Shown one piece after another: positions 17,546 through 25,423 of a stretch of 64,000 nucleotides of DNA; position 1 is the first letter of the stretch, and each line of letters opens with the position of its first letter. Under the pieces are notes generated by a model. It saw only the letters and a list, made by a program, of their open reading frames with translations. It ran no database searches and was not told the DNA's origin. Location of the stretch: NCBI RefSeq assembly GCF_002368195.1, contig NZ_AP018178.1:3244791-3308790 (forward strand). The letters are read 5' to 3'. Source of the DNA: Calothrix sp. NIES-2100. Lineage in GTDB: Bacteria; Cyanobacteriota; Cyanobacteriia; Cyanobacteriales; Nostocaceae. A program made the position numbers and the translations under genes.

Positions 17546-18727
17546 TTGTGTGTTGGTTATTTTTGGCATGATTTCACTCAAACTCCAGTTTATTTCGCGA
17601 ACTCAGCCGAAGCATTGCTGCAACAGGTGGTTGGTCAAAACTTTATTGACCAATTCGCCTATCCCATTCTTGAAGAAATCCATCAACAAGTGATTGGCCA
17701 TATAGGGGAACTGTTCAACGCTCCTGATAAATGCGAACTGATTGGTACGGCAACGGTTGGTTCATCCGAAGCCATCATGCTAGGGCTGCTGGCACATAAA
17801 TTTACCTGGCGTAGACAGCGTGAGCAGACACGTCAGCCCAGTGACCGCCCTAATATTGTGATGGGCAATAATGTCCATGTTTGTTGGGAAAAATTTTCAC
17901 TCTATTTTGATGTTCCCAGCCGTGTTATTCCCGTAGAAACGAACCAGTGCATTCTCACTGCTGATCAGGTTGCCAAAGAAATCGATGAAAACACCATTGC
18001 CGTCAGTTGTGTTTTAGGCAATACCTACACGGCACAACTCGATGAAATTGCCAATATTAATGACCTGCTCCTTAGCGTTAAACAAGAGCGGGGATGGGAT
18101 ATTCCCATCCATGTGGATGCTGCTATTGGTGGGTTTATAACACCCTTCGCCCATCCCGAATTACAGTGGGATTTTCGCCTTGAACAAGTGAAATCGATCA
18201 ATGTCTCGAATCATAAGTTTGGTTTGGTTTACCCTGGCATGGGTACGCTGTTGTTTCGCGATCGCTCAGTACTACCAGAGGAGTTGGTTTTTGATGTGTC
18301 TTATATGGGTAATGTTTTATCCAACTATGGGCTGAATTTTTCACGTCCCAGTGCGATGGTGCTGTTACAGTACTACAACTTTCTCCGCTTAGGGAAGGCG
18401 GGCTATCGCCAGATTGTTTTGGAAACCTTGGAAAAGGCTCAAGCTCTGGAATCTAAGCTACTGGCAACAGGCTATTTCGAGACTGTTAGTGATTCCAATT
18501 ACTTGCCAATTTTAGTGCTTCGTCTTAAGCATCCCTATGCCCATCCAACATTTGCGGTGGAACTCTCTCAAAAATTGCGGGAACGGCATTGGGTTGTACC
18601 AAGTTATGCCCTACCCCTGACAACAAATACGATCCAAGTATTGCGTTTAGTTGTGAAACAAAACTGGACGTTTGACATGATTGAGTTAATTACCAAAGAT
18701 ATTGAAGAAATTATGACTTGTTATTAG
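17546..18727 (+). CDS. PLP-dependent decarboxylase (glutamate decarboxylase-like), shortened N-terminus
   Basis: 393 residues from a TTG; a stop lies in frame at 17531, so no longer start is possible. It resembles group II glutamate decarboxylases: GTATVGSSEAIMLG, IPIHVDAAIGGFITPF with the PLP-pairing Asp, and SINVSNHKFGLVYPGMG with the PLP Lys, then ELVFDVSYMG and NFSRPSAMVL. About 45-50 N-terminal residues of the usual 460 are missing, and the C-terminal tail is short. The truncation point is next to a mini-element, so the gene may have lost its start. The transporter and ATP-grasp genes follow in one operon. Substrate unknown; glutamate is not assured. Confidence 0.75.
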   Translation: MCVGYFWHDFTQTPVYFANSAEALLQQVVGQNFIDQFAYPILEEIHQQVIGHIGELFNAPDKCELIGTATVGSSEAIMLGLLAHKFTWRRQREQTRQPSDRPNIVMGNNVHVCWEKFSLYFDVPSRVIPVETNQCILTADQVAKEIDENTIAVSCVLGNTYTAQLDEIANINDLLLSVKQERGWDIPIHVDAAIGGFITPFAHPELQWDFRLEQVKSINVSNHKFGLVYPGMGTLLFRDRSVLPEELVFDVSYMGNVLSNYGLNFSRPSAMVLLQYYNFLRLGKAGYRQIVLETLEKAQALESKLLATGYFETVSDSNYLPILVLRLKHPYAHPTFAVELSQKLRERHWVVPSYALPLTTNTIQVLRLVVKQNWTFDMIELITKDIEEIMTCY

Positions 18728-18741
18728 CAGGAGTAAATATT

Positions 18742-19626
18742 TTGACCATTCGATTAAATGCCAATCTGATACATGGTTTATTGTTAACATTGCTTTCGTC
18801 CGTTGCCTATGGAACGGTTGCAATCCTGATCAAACTCGCTTACAGCAATAATATGCAGGTGATGGATATTCTTCTAGTTCGCTATGTTGTTGCTACCATC
18901 TGTGTATTTATTTTTTCGATTTGGAAAAACCCCAGTTTTCTACGAATTAAAAGGTCAGCCTTCTGGAAAATCATTATAGTTAGCAGCCTATTTTTTATTC
19001 AAAGCCTACTTTTTTATCAATCGCTGAAGTATCTTCCTGTCTCAACTACTGTCCTCATTGTTTATCTAAATCCAGTTTTGATTAGCTTATTCTCAATTTT
19101 ATTGCTTAAAAAGAGAATTTCTCATTTGTTTATTGCGGCATTGGTTTTAGTCATTGTCGGCTCATCCTTTATCTTTTTCGATGCGTTTAGCCGCCAACTA
19201 AATATTTTGGGTATTGGTTTAGCTATTGCTACTCTCATTATTTCTGCTTTTTCTTGGATTGTAGTGGAAAAATCGTTGAGAGAAATTAATCCTCTCAGTT
19301 CACTTTTTTACACTTTTTTATTCATGGCAATCTTATTTGGCTTCAACGGTCGTGTAGCCAATTTATTAAGCTGGAACGCCAATCAATTAGTAGTTGGGTT
19401 CAGCTTAGGTCTAGTTCCTACTGCAATGAGTGGAATTTGCTTTTATCTAGCTATTGAAAAGATTGGGGTTGCCTATGCTTCGTTGTTTTCCTCCTTTGAG
19501 CCAGTCTTTGCACTCATAGCCGCTTATTTCTTTCTCAAAGAGGATATTGTTAATTATCAATGGATCGGTTCGTTACTCATTGTCGCTGGAATTATTCTGC
19601 CCAACCTCACTAGAAACGATTTATGA
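18742..19626 (+). CDS. EamA/DMT-family transporter
   Basis: About 294 residues and ten hydrophobic segments in two EamA repeats (for example SVAYGTVAILIKLAYSN at the start and PTAMSGICFYLAIEKIGVAY in the second half). The start is taken as TTG 18742 because AGCAGGAG lies just upstream; an earlier TTG at 18718 overlaps the decarboxylase. It ends with an ATGA overlap into the ATP-grasp gene, so the two are translationally coupled. DMT proteins of this kind export amino acids, amines or metabolites; here probably the product of the neighbouring enzymes. Confidence 0.85.
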   Translation: MTIRLNANLIHGLLLTLLSSVAYGTVAILIKLAYSNNMQVMDILLVRYVVATICVFIFSIWKNPSFLRIKRSAFWKIIIVSSLFFIQSLLFYQSLKYLPVSTTVLIVYLNPVLISLFSILLLKKRISHLFIAALVLVIVGSSFIFFDAFSRQLNILGIGLAIATLIISAFSWIVVEKSLREINPLSSLFYTFLFMAILFGFNGRVANLLSWNANQLVVGFSLGLVPTAMSGICFYLAIEKIGVAYASLFSSFEPVFALIAAYFFLKEDIVNYQWIGSLLIVAGIILPNLTRNDL

Positions 19627-21092
19627 CACAATCAACACTGAAACTACAAAGCATTGCAGATATTCGCCGATTCTTACTTGCTAATGAACGTCCTCTATTT
19701 TTCATAAGTCCAACCAACTTTAATCTATTGGGCATGGATGAATGGGTGAAAAATTTTAGCAGTATTACTTATCGTGATTGTTGGGATAAACGATGTCCCC
19801 ATCATTTCACGCCCTCATTAATGCACGACTCTCCTTTTGAAAACATTCACAATCTTCAAGAAGGACCACTGGACGTTGTTGACTATAATAACTACCTGCT
19901 CCGGCATCCAGAGGTAATTGACTATATCAAACAGTTTGGCAGTCAATCGGTCGCTCTATTTCTAATGTTTGACGAAGAAACTGAAGCTTTATGCGAACGA
20001 CATCAAATTGAGATTTGGTTTCCCTCTGCTCAACTCCGCAACAAACTCGATAACAAAATTGAAACGGTTCGTCTTGGCAATCTAGCAGGTGTTCCCAGTG
20101 TGCCTAACTGCCTATCAAACGTTGACAGTTATCCTCATTTATTAGACCTCGCCCGAATCCATAATCTTGGTCAGGATCTTGTGATTCAGACCGCATTTGG
20201 CGACTCTGGGCATACTACGTTTTTTATTGCCAATGAAACCGACTGGAAAAACTATGCAGACAAGATTAGGAGTAGTGGTGTTGTTAAAATCATGAAACGG
20301 ATCAATTGTGCTCCAGCCACTCAAGAAGCTTGCATTACCAAAGTCGGAACGATTGTTGCTCCCTTGCAAACGGAAGTGATTGGGTTTCCAGAATTAACGC
20401 CCGATCGCGGTGGTTGGTCTGGGAATGAACTTTTTTCAGGGGCGTTTACTCCAGCCATTTGTCATCAAGCCCAAGAATATACCCTTAAGTTTGCCGAACA
20501 GTTACGCAAAGTCGGCTACCGAGGTTATTTTGACCTTGACTATCTTATTGATCGCCAGTCAGGTCAGCTTTACCTCAGCGAGATTAACCCCCGCATCTCC
20601 GGGGTAACTCCTTTGACCAGCCATTCTGCCTTTGCCACCGCTCAAATCCCCCTGTTTCTATTTCATTTGCTGGAATTTGCGGATGTTGAATTTGAACTTG
20701 ATGTTCATGGGTTTAATACAGCTTGGCTAACTGATTCATTAGCTAAGGACTGTTGGGGTTCCCTAATTATTAAGCATACCAAAGACAGCATTGAGCAAGT
20801 TATAAAAGCACCCCAATCGGGAATTTGGTCGATGGATGATGCTGGTAATCTTGACTATAGCCGCTTTGACCATCGTTGCCATAGCTTAAATAGTAAAACA
20901 GAAGCCTTAGTTCAACGAGTGGCTGGCGTAGGAAACTATCGCTATTGTGGGGGTGATATTGTCAGGATTATTGTCCGCGATCGGGTAATGACGGATGACT
21001 TTCAATTGAGCGATCGCGCAAAACTTTGGATTGATAGCATTTTGGCTGAATATCAAACTGAAGTGGTGTATCCCTCTTCGAGTATCAGTTAG
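19623..21092 (+). CDS. ATP-grasp carboxylate-amine ligase (biotin carboxylase-like)
   Basis: 489 residues. An N-terminal pre-ATP-grasp region (PLFFISPTNFNLLGMDEW, FLMFDEETEALCERH) is followed by the ATP-grasp core: NKIETVRLGNLAGVPSVPN, QTAFGDSGHTTFFI, and the Mg2+ site YFDLDYLID ... LYLSEINPRISG. Such enzymes join a carboxylate to an amine through an acyl phosphate. The C-terminal about 130 residues are not assigned. With a decarboxylase supplying an amine and an exporter alongside, synthesis and release of an amide or dipeptide-like compound is plausible but unproven. AT-GA overlap with the transporter. Confidence 0.8.
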   Translation: MTQSTLKLQSIADIRRFLLANERPLFFISPTNFNLLGMDEWVKNFSSITYRDCWDKRCPHHFTPSLMHDSPFENIHNLQEGPLDVVDYNNYLLRHPEVIDYIKQFGSQSVALFLMFDEETEALCERHQIEIWFPSAQLRNKLDNKIETVRLGNLAGVPSVPNCLSNVDSYPHLLDLARIHNLGQDLVIQTAFGDSGHTTFFIANETDWKNYADKIRSSGVVKIMKRINCAPATQEACITKVGTIVAPLQTEVIGFPELTPDRGGWSGNELFSGAFTPAICHQAQEYTLKFAEQLRKVGYRGYFDLDYLIDRQSGQLYLSEINPRISGVTPLTSHSAFATAQIPLFLFHLLEFADVEFELDVHGFNTAWLTDSLAKDCWGSLIIKHTKDSIEQVIKAPQSGIWSMDDAGNLDYSRFDHRCHSLNSKTEALVQRVAGVGNYRYCGGDIVRIIVRDRVMTDDFQLSDRAKLWIDSILAEYQTEVVYPSSSIS

Positions 21093-21202
21093 GTCGAGGG
21101 GAAGTATTATCTTCCGCCCCTCCCAATTAGCCCTCTTCTGTCAGTTTCCGGATTAAACAAGTAATAAATAGTGAAATTAAAGACTATTTATGAAGTAAAT
21201 CT

Positions 21203-21357
21203 TTAGGAGACAAGACGACGCAACATGATACGAGTCATGACAGCATATATGGCTGCTTCACTCATTTCTGGTAGACGCTCATAATCCTTGCTAAGACAAA
21301 GGTAGTGGTTAAACCACCCGAATGTTCTTTCTACGATTACACAATTGAGCCATTACG
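21203..21357 (-). pseudogene. IS5-type transposase C-terminal remnant
   Basis: Read on the minus strand: VERTFGWFNHYLCLSKDYER then LPEMSEAAIYAVMTRIMLRR and a stop, the classic C-terminus of IS5/IS1031-group transposases. A TAA lies in frame just upstream and the rest of the element is gone. Confidence 0.75.
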
Positions 21358-22054
21358 TATAATCAAAACCTCAAACTCTTCTCAGTTCATTCATCTTGCC
21401 CCTGATTGCAGCTACACACTACCCCTATTAGCCAGTGATTTCAAGCCGATTTTAGGGCATCCTAAAAGTGCCATAAGATGCATATCCATTTTAGCGATCG
21501 CGCCTAAGGGACTTCCAAATAAAAAAATATTCCAATCATTAACCTACCAAACCCGCAACTCGTAGGGGCGGGGTTACCCCCATTGGTGTCAACTTAAGCT
21601 AAAAGGCTTATCCCACAGGCGTTTTACCCCACCCCTTAATCCCCTCCCCTTGGCAAGGGGAGGGGAAGTTTTGCGTCAGCAAAACTGGGGTGGGGTAGCG
21701 CGGATCTTGGTGGTACGTGATTTTGTATCAAATCACATCTTGGCAAGGGTTTCACGTTAAGTTGACACGTATGGGTTACCCCGCCCCTACAATTTGGCAT
21801 AATTTATTTTCTGGAAGTCCCTAAAAAAGCGATCGCATTTTCTTAAAAGCCAGTGCTGAGCAAGAAAGCTGCGCGATAATGGCTCCGGTAAGCATTGAGC
21901 TACCTTGATTGTTGCAGCCCAAGTAAGAAATTCGAGACGGGAATTTCTTACTTTTGGGTTTTTGAGAAAATTTTTATTATCTGCGGCAAAGTGGCGATCG
22001 CACTTCCAGGGCTGCATGGGTGATTGGGCATTTGTCATAATTACATAGGGGTGC
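21358..22054. other. Gene-poor stretch made mostly of dispersed repeats
   Basis: No convincing gene. Holds the nested repeat element at 21562-21791 and a HIP1-rich segment (21790-22040). An open frame on the minus strand (21787-22056) runs through repeats and is judged spurious. Confidence 0.4.
21562..21791. mobile_element. Nested MITE-like elements (outer GTAGGGGCGGGGT arms, inner GTGTCAACTTAA arms)
   Basis: The outer arms GTAGGGGCGGGGT (21562) and ACCCCGCCCCTAC (to about 21791) are inverted. Inside, GTGTCAACTTAA (21586) and TTAAGTTGACAC (to 21768) form the ends of a 183-bp element that itself contains C-rich/G-rich hairpins (TCCCCTTGGCAAGGGGA). Ends of the inner element recur at 37791-37810 and 51735-51757. 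Confidence 0.55.
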
Positions 22055-23008
22055 ATGAAAAATCAGTTGACTTTACGCAATGAATTTATGCCACATCCCT
22101 ACCGAGTTTACATCCGCCGATTTTTAATCGCGGCTGTTTTCAGTCTATTGTTATCACCCGCACTCTTCTACGGCTGGTTGTGTTTGTTACGTCCATCCCG
22201 GACTGATCAACAGCAAGTATTGTTTAAGGGTATTGTTTATCAACGTCGTGCTATTTCCCAACCGCGTCCTGTAACGATGCATATCGTCACTGTTGATTTA
22301 ACCGCACCGGGAATCAAACCTTTGGTAACTCCACCAAACACCGGTAAAGGTAGAAAAACTTTCGCCCGCACTACTTCTGAATTTCTGCGTGAATTTAAGC
22401 TGCAATTGGCTGTCAATGGTAGCTACTTTCATCATTTTAAGGAAAAATCACCTTGGGATTACTATCCCCATAGTGGAGATCCTTCCAATCCTCAAGGAGA
22501 ATCGATCTCTAATGGACGGCGCTATACTAAAGCACTATCAGATAAGGCTGTGATCTGCTTTGCTAAAAATAATATTGCCCAAATCTTCGCTGCTGGCAAA
22601 TGTCCTCAAGATACATTTCAGGGAATTGCCGGTCAAGAAATGTTAGTGGTTGATGGTAAGCCTGTTAGTTCTCGAATTTCTGAGAATAAACCCTATCCCC
22701 GGTTAGCAGCAGCAATCAATCGGGAGGGTAATAAACTTTGGCTAATTGCTGTCGATGGTAAACAACCTTTATATAGCGACGGACTGACTCTGGCTGAGTT
22801 AACGAAAACTGCTATAGATTTAGGTGCTGATACCGCACTCAACCTAGATGGTGGCGGTTCCGTCACCTTAGTGATGGGAAAGGCTAATAACGCAAAGGTA
22901 TTAAATGCTCCTGTTCATACCAAATTACCGATGCGGGAACGTCCAGTTGGCAATCACTTGGGTTTTTACGCTTTGCCAGCAGATGTAAAAACATCTACAT
23001 CCAAATAA
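22055..23008 (+). CDS. Phosphodiester glycosidase (NAGPA-domain) family protein
   Basis: 317 residues. One N-terminal hydrophobic segment (FLIAAVFSLLLSPALFYGWL) anchors or exports it. The rest fits the NAGPA/phosphodiester glycosidase domain: LQLAVNGSYFHHF, LVVDGKPVSS, PRLAAAINREGNKLWLIAVD and the C-terminal LGADTALNLDGGGSVTLV signature. Members cleave phosphodiester-linked sugars and are found with surface polysaccharides. A second in-frame ATG at 22088 is possible. Confidence 0.85.
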   Translation: MKNQLTLRNEFMPHPYRVYIRRFLIAAVFSLLLSPALFYGWLCLLRPSRTDQQQVLFKGIVYQRRAISQPRPVTMHIVTVDLTAPGIKPLVTPPNTGKGRKTFARTTSEFLREFKLQLAVNGSYFHHFKEKSPWDYYPHSGDPSNPQGESISNGRRYTKALSDKAVICFAKNNIAQIFAAGKCPQDTFQGIAGQEMLVVDGKPVSSRISENKPYPRLAAAINREGNKLWLIAVDGKQPLYSDGLTLAELTKTAIDLGADTALNLDGGGSVTLVMGKANNAKVLNAPVHTKLPMRERPVGNHLGFYALPADVKTSTSK

Positions 23009-23129
23009 CCGCACCTTAAAGGACGGACACCCCTACTGCAAGAAAGATTAATCTTTGTTTACATTTCGTTACACTAGAAACATCAAGAGGAAAGCAAACC
23101 TCTAGATGCTGAAATCAAAGGTGAACGAC

Positions 23130-24254
23130 ATGAATGGCACAATACGCGTTGGTAATCTCTTTGGGATTCCCTTCTATATCCATCCGTCGTGGTTTTTAGT
23201 GCTAGGTTTAGTCACTTGGACTTATAGCAGCGGACTGATGGGACAATTTCCCCAATTATCTGGGGGGCTAGCTTTGGTACTAGGATTGATGACAGCGCTG
23301 TTGTTATTTGCCTCTGTCGTCGCCCACGAATTAGGACATAGCTTCGTTGCGCTTCGTCAAGGAATTGATGTTAAATCAATCACATTATTTATATTTGGTG
23401 GTTTAGCAAGTTTAGAAAAAGAATCGAAAACTCCTGGTGAAGCTTTTTGGGTAGCGATCGCAGGGCCGTTAGTTAGTCTACTGATATGCGGTCTCACCAC
23501 AGGCATTGGTTATGCTACCGCCGCCACAGGGCCATTAGCCGCAATTCTTGGTGTTCTGGCTGCTGTTAACCTAGCCCTAGCACTGTTTAACCTGATTCCT
23601 GGCTTGCCTTTGGACGGGGGAAATATACTGAAAGCTTTAGTTTGGAAGATTACAGGCAATCCTTATAAAGGTGTGACATTTGCTAGCCGCGTGGGTCAGA
23701 TATTTGGTTGGGTGGCGATCGCCACTGGTTTAATTCCTTTACTATTATTTGGCAGCTTTGCTAACATCTGGAACTTGTTAGTCGGGTTCTTTCTGTTGCA
23801 AAATGCCGGGAATGCGGCGCAATTTGCCAAAGTTCAGGAAAAACTGACAGGTTTAACAGCAGCGGATGTGGTTACGCCCAATAGCCCGATTGTTTCTCTT
23901 CATCTCACCTTGAGAGAGTTCGCCGATCAGCGCATCTTGAGTGGAGAAAGCTGGGAGCGCTTCTTAGTGACTGACGATGCAGGACAATTAGTAGGTGCGA
24001 TCGCATCTTATGATTTGCGCACCATCCCCACAGGCGAGTGGTCAGAAACTCAAATCAAACAAGTAATGCGACCGATTGCAGAATCTACCACAGTCGAATC
24101 TGACAAGCCATTAGTAGAAGTAGTTCAGCTACTAGAACAACAACAGCTATCTGCGTTGAATGTGATTGGCGAAAACGGCGTACTAGTAGGGATTTTGGAA
24201 AAGGCTGCGATTATTCAACTACTACAACGCAGATCTCAATTCAACCCTGCTTGA
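23130..24254 (+). CDS. Site-2 protease family (M50) metalloprotease with CBS domains
   Basis: About 374 residues (an in-frame ATG at 23106 would add 8). Zinc-binding HELGH in SVVAHELGHSFVAL lies in a transmembrane helix, and the third ligand region is NLIPGLPLDGG; several further membrane helices. The C-terminal 130 residues form a CBS pair (TAADVVTPNSPIVSLHLTL ... IKQVMRPIAESTTVES ... LSALNVIGENGVLVG), a likely nucleotide-sensing regulatory module. It should act as an intramembrane protease. A small hairpin AGAGG/CCTCT sits just before the start. Confidence 0.9.
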   Translation: MNGTIRVGNLFGIPFYIHPSWFLVLGLVTWTYSSGLMGQFPQLSGGLALVLGLMTALLLFASVVAHELGHSFVALRQGIDVKSITLFIFGGLASLEKESKTPGEAFWVAIAGPLVSLLICGLTTGIGYATAATGPLAAILGVLAAVNLALALFNLIPGLPLDGGNILKALVWKITGNPYKGVTFASRVGQIFGWVAIATGLIPLLLFGSFANIWNLLVGFFLLQNAGNAAQFAKVQEKLTGLTAADVVTPNSPIVSLHLTLREFADQRILSGESWERFLVTDDAGQLVGAIASYDLRTIPTGEWSETQIKQVMRPIAESTTVESDKPLVEVVQLLEQQQLSALNVIGENGVLVGILEKAAIIQLLQRRSQFNPA

Positions 24255-24294
24255 CTTCTCCCCTGGATGGAATCACAGGGGATTCTAAGCTGAT

Positions 24295-24329
24295 GTTGCG
24301 AAGTGCGGCTTATAGCCGCACTTCGCAAC
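24295..24329. terminator. Perfect 15-bp hairpin between convergent genes
   Basis: GTTGCGAAGTGCGGC (24295-24309), loop TTATA, GCCGCACTTCGCAAC (24315-24329). No T-run follows, so it may be a dispersed hairpin repeat acting as a bidirectional barrier. Confidence 0.5.
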
Positions 24330-24441
24330 GCTTGCGATATGCGCTAAGAAATAAGAGATTAAGAGAATTTGGCAGAGCTAACAAAGAAACAGATAAATAA
24401 AGATACCATTCCCAAGGGGAAAAATGGTGGGTAATTGGTTA

Positions 24442-25188
24442 TTATCGGCAACAATCTACTATCGGTTCTGAAGCAATGTCATTCAAACCAACAGATTGCA
24501 ATATCTTAGCCCAATCATTTTGTTTTGGCTCTAGGCGGTGAAGTTCAGCTGAAGCACTCAAGTAATCGTACCAAATACTATTAGTGGCATAAAGAGTGGC
24601 GCGTTGCTTTAGCGTTGCTTTTTCTAACTGATTTTTCACAGTGGCGTTGAGTTCAACTCTTTTGATCCAACCATCAACAAAAACAGGTGGTTGTTGTGGA
24701 TCGCAGTAAACATCAAAATACCAATGATAACGCTTACCAATTTCTAATGAGAAAGCTGTTGATGGTAGAGAAACGCTGACAATTCCTGGTTTTCCAGAGA
24801 GTGAAACAGGTCTTTTATATAAAGTTTGTCCCGCTTCATTCTCTAGAGATAACTCTGCGTTAGCTGTGGTTACATAAGGAACATAAAACCAGAAAGTTGG
24901 ATTAGGGCTAGCCGTTAATCCAAAGACTAGTTGCGCTTTTGGAGATCCATAAACCGGAACCAACGCTGTCAGTTGCTTTTCGTTGGATTGGTTTGTCATG
25001 ACCGAGCAGCCGCGTTTTCCTCCTGCTGTGCGATTGGTGGGTGCGTTAATATCAGGAGGTGGTGGAGGTACGTTAAAAATCTCCGTTCCGGGAATCTGAG
25101 ATTTTACGGGCTGTGTTGGTAGTAGGGTTAAGCTAAGCGATATTAAAGCGAGAAAGCAGGCGTTAGTAATTCGTAATTCGTAATTCAT
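24442..25188 (-). CDS. DUF928-domain exported protein
   Basis: 248 residues. Signal peptide (CFLALISLSLTLLPTQPVKS) then the DUF928 pattern: RGCSVMTNQSNEKQLTALVP, PTFWFYVPY, FSLEIGKRYHWYFDVYCDP and a C-terminal WYDYLSASAEL ... DWAKILQSVGL. The first ten codons (MNYELRITNA) lie in a run of AATTCGT heptads, so the start region was created by, or absorbed, a tandem repeat. It stands downstream of the CHASE2/AAA genes on the same strand; DUF928 proteins commonly neighbour CHASE2 genes in cyanobacteria. Function unknown. Confidence 0.82.
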   Translation of the reverse strand: MNYELRITNACFLALISLSLTLLPTQPVKSQIPGTEIFNVPPPPPDINAPTNRTAGGKRGCSVMTNQSNEKQLTALVPVYGSPKAQLVFGLTASPNPTFWFYVPYVTTANAELSLENEAGQTLYKRPVSLSGKPGIVSVSLPSTAFSLEIGKRYHWYFDVYCDPQQPPVFVDGWIKRVELNATVKNQLEKATLKQRATLYATNSIWYDYLSASAELHRLEPKQNDWAKILQSVGLNDIASEPIVDCCR

Positions 25189-25200
25189 AATTCGTAATTA
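25160..25200. repeat. AATTCGT heptad repeats at the DUF928 gene start
   Basis: Tandem copies of GTAATTC/AATTCGT spanning the start codon of the DUF928 gene. Confidence 0.5.
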
Positions 25201-25423
25201 ATAAAGTCATATTTAATCTAAGTTTTCCGGTTTGAATCCTTAGCCTTTTTTTGGAGAATTAGTATAAGCCGTGCAAAAAATAAGTTGACTTCAGGAGTAA
25301 TATCATGTCCGCTTGATTAATTACTAAATCCGAAGAACCCCACCCCTAACCCCTCCCCGCAAGCGAGGAGGGGAATGAGAAATTTTTTCATGCGTTTTGG
25401 TGTATGCAATTCATGATGGCTAC

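Noticed and set aside
21787..22056. 89-codon minus-strand frame
   Set aside because: Built from HIP1 sites and repeat sequence; no family resemblance.
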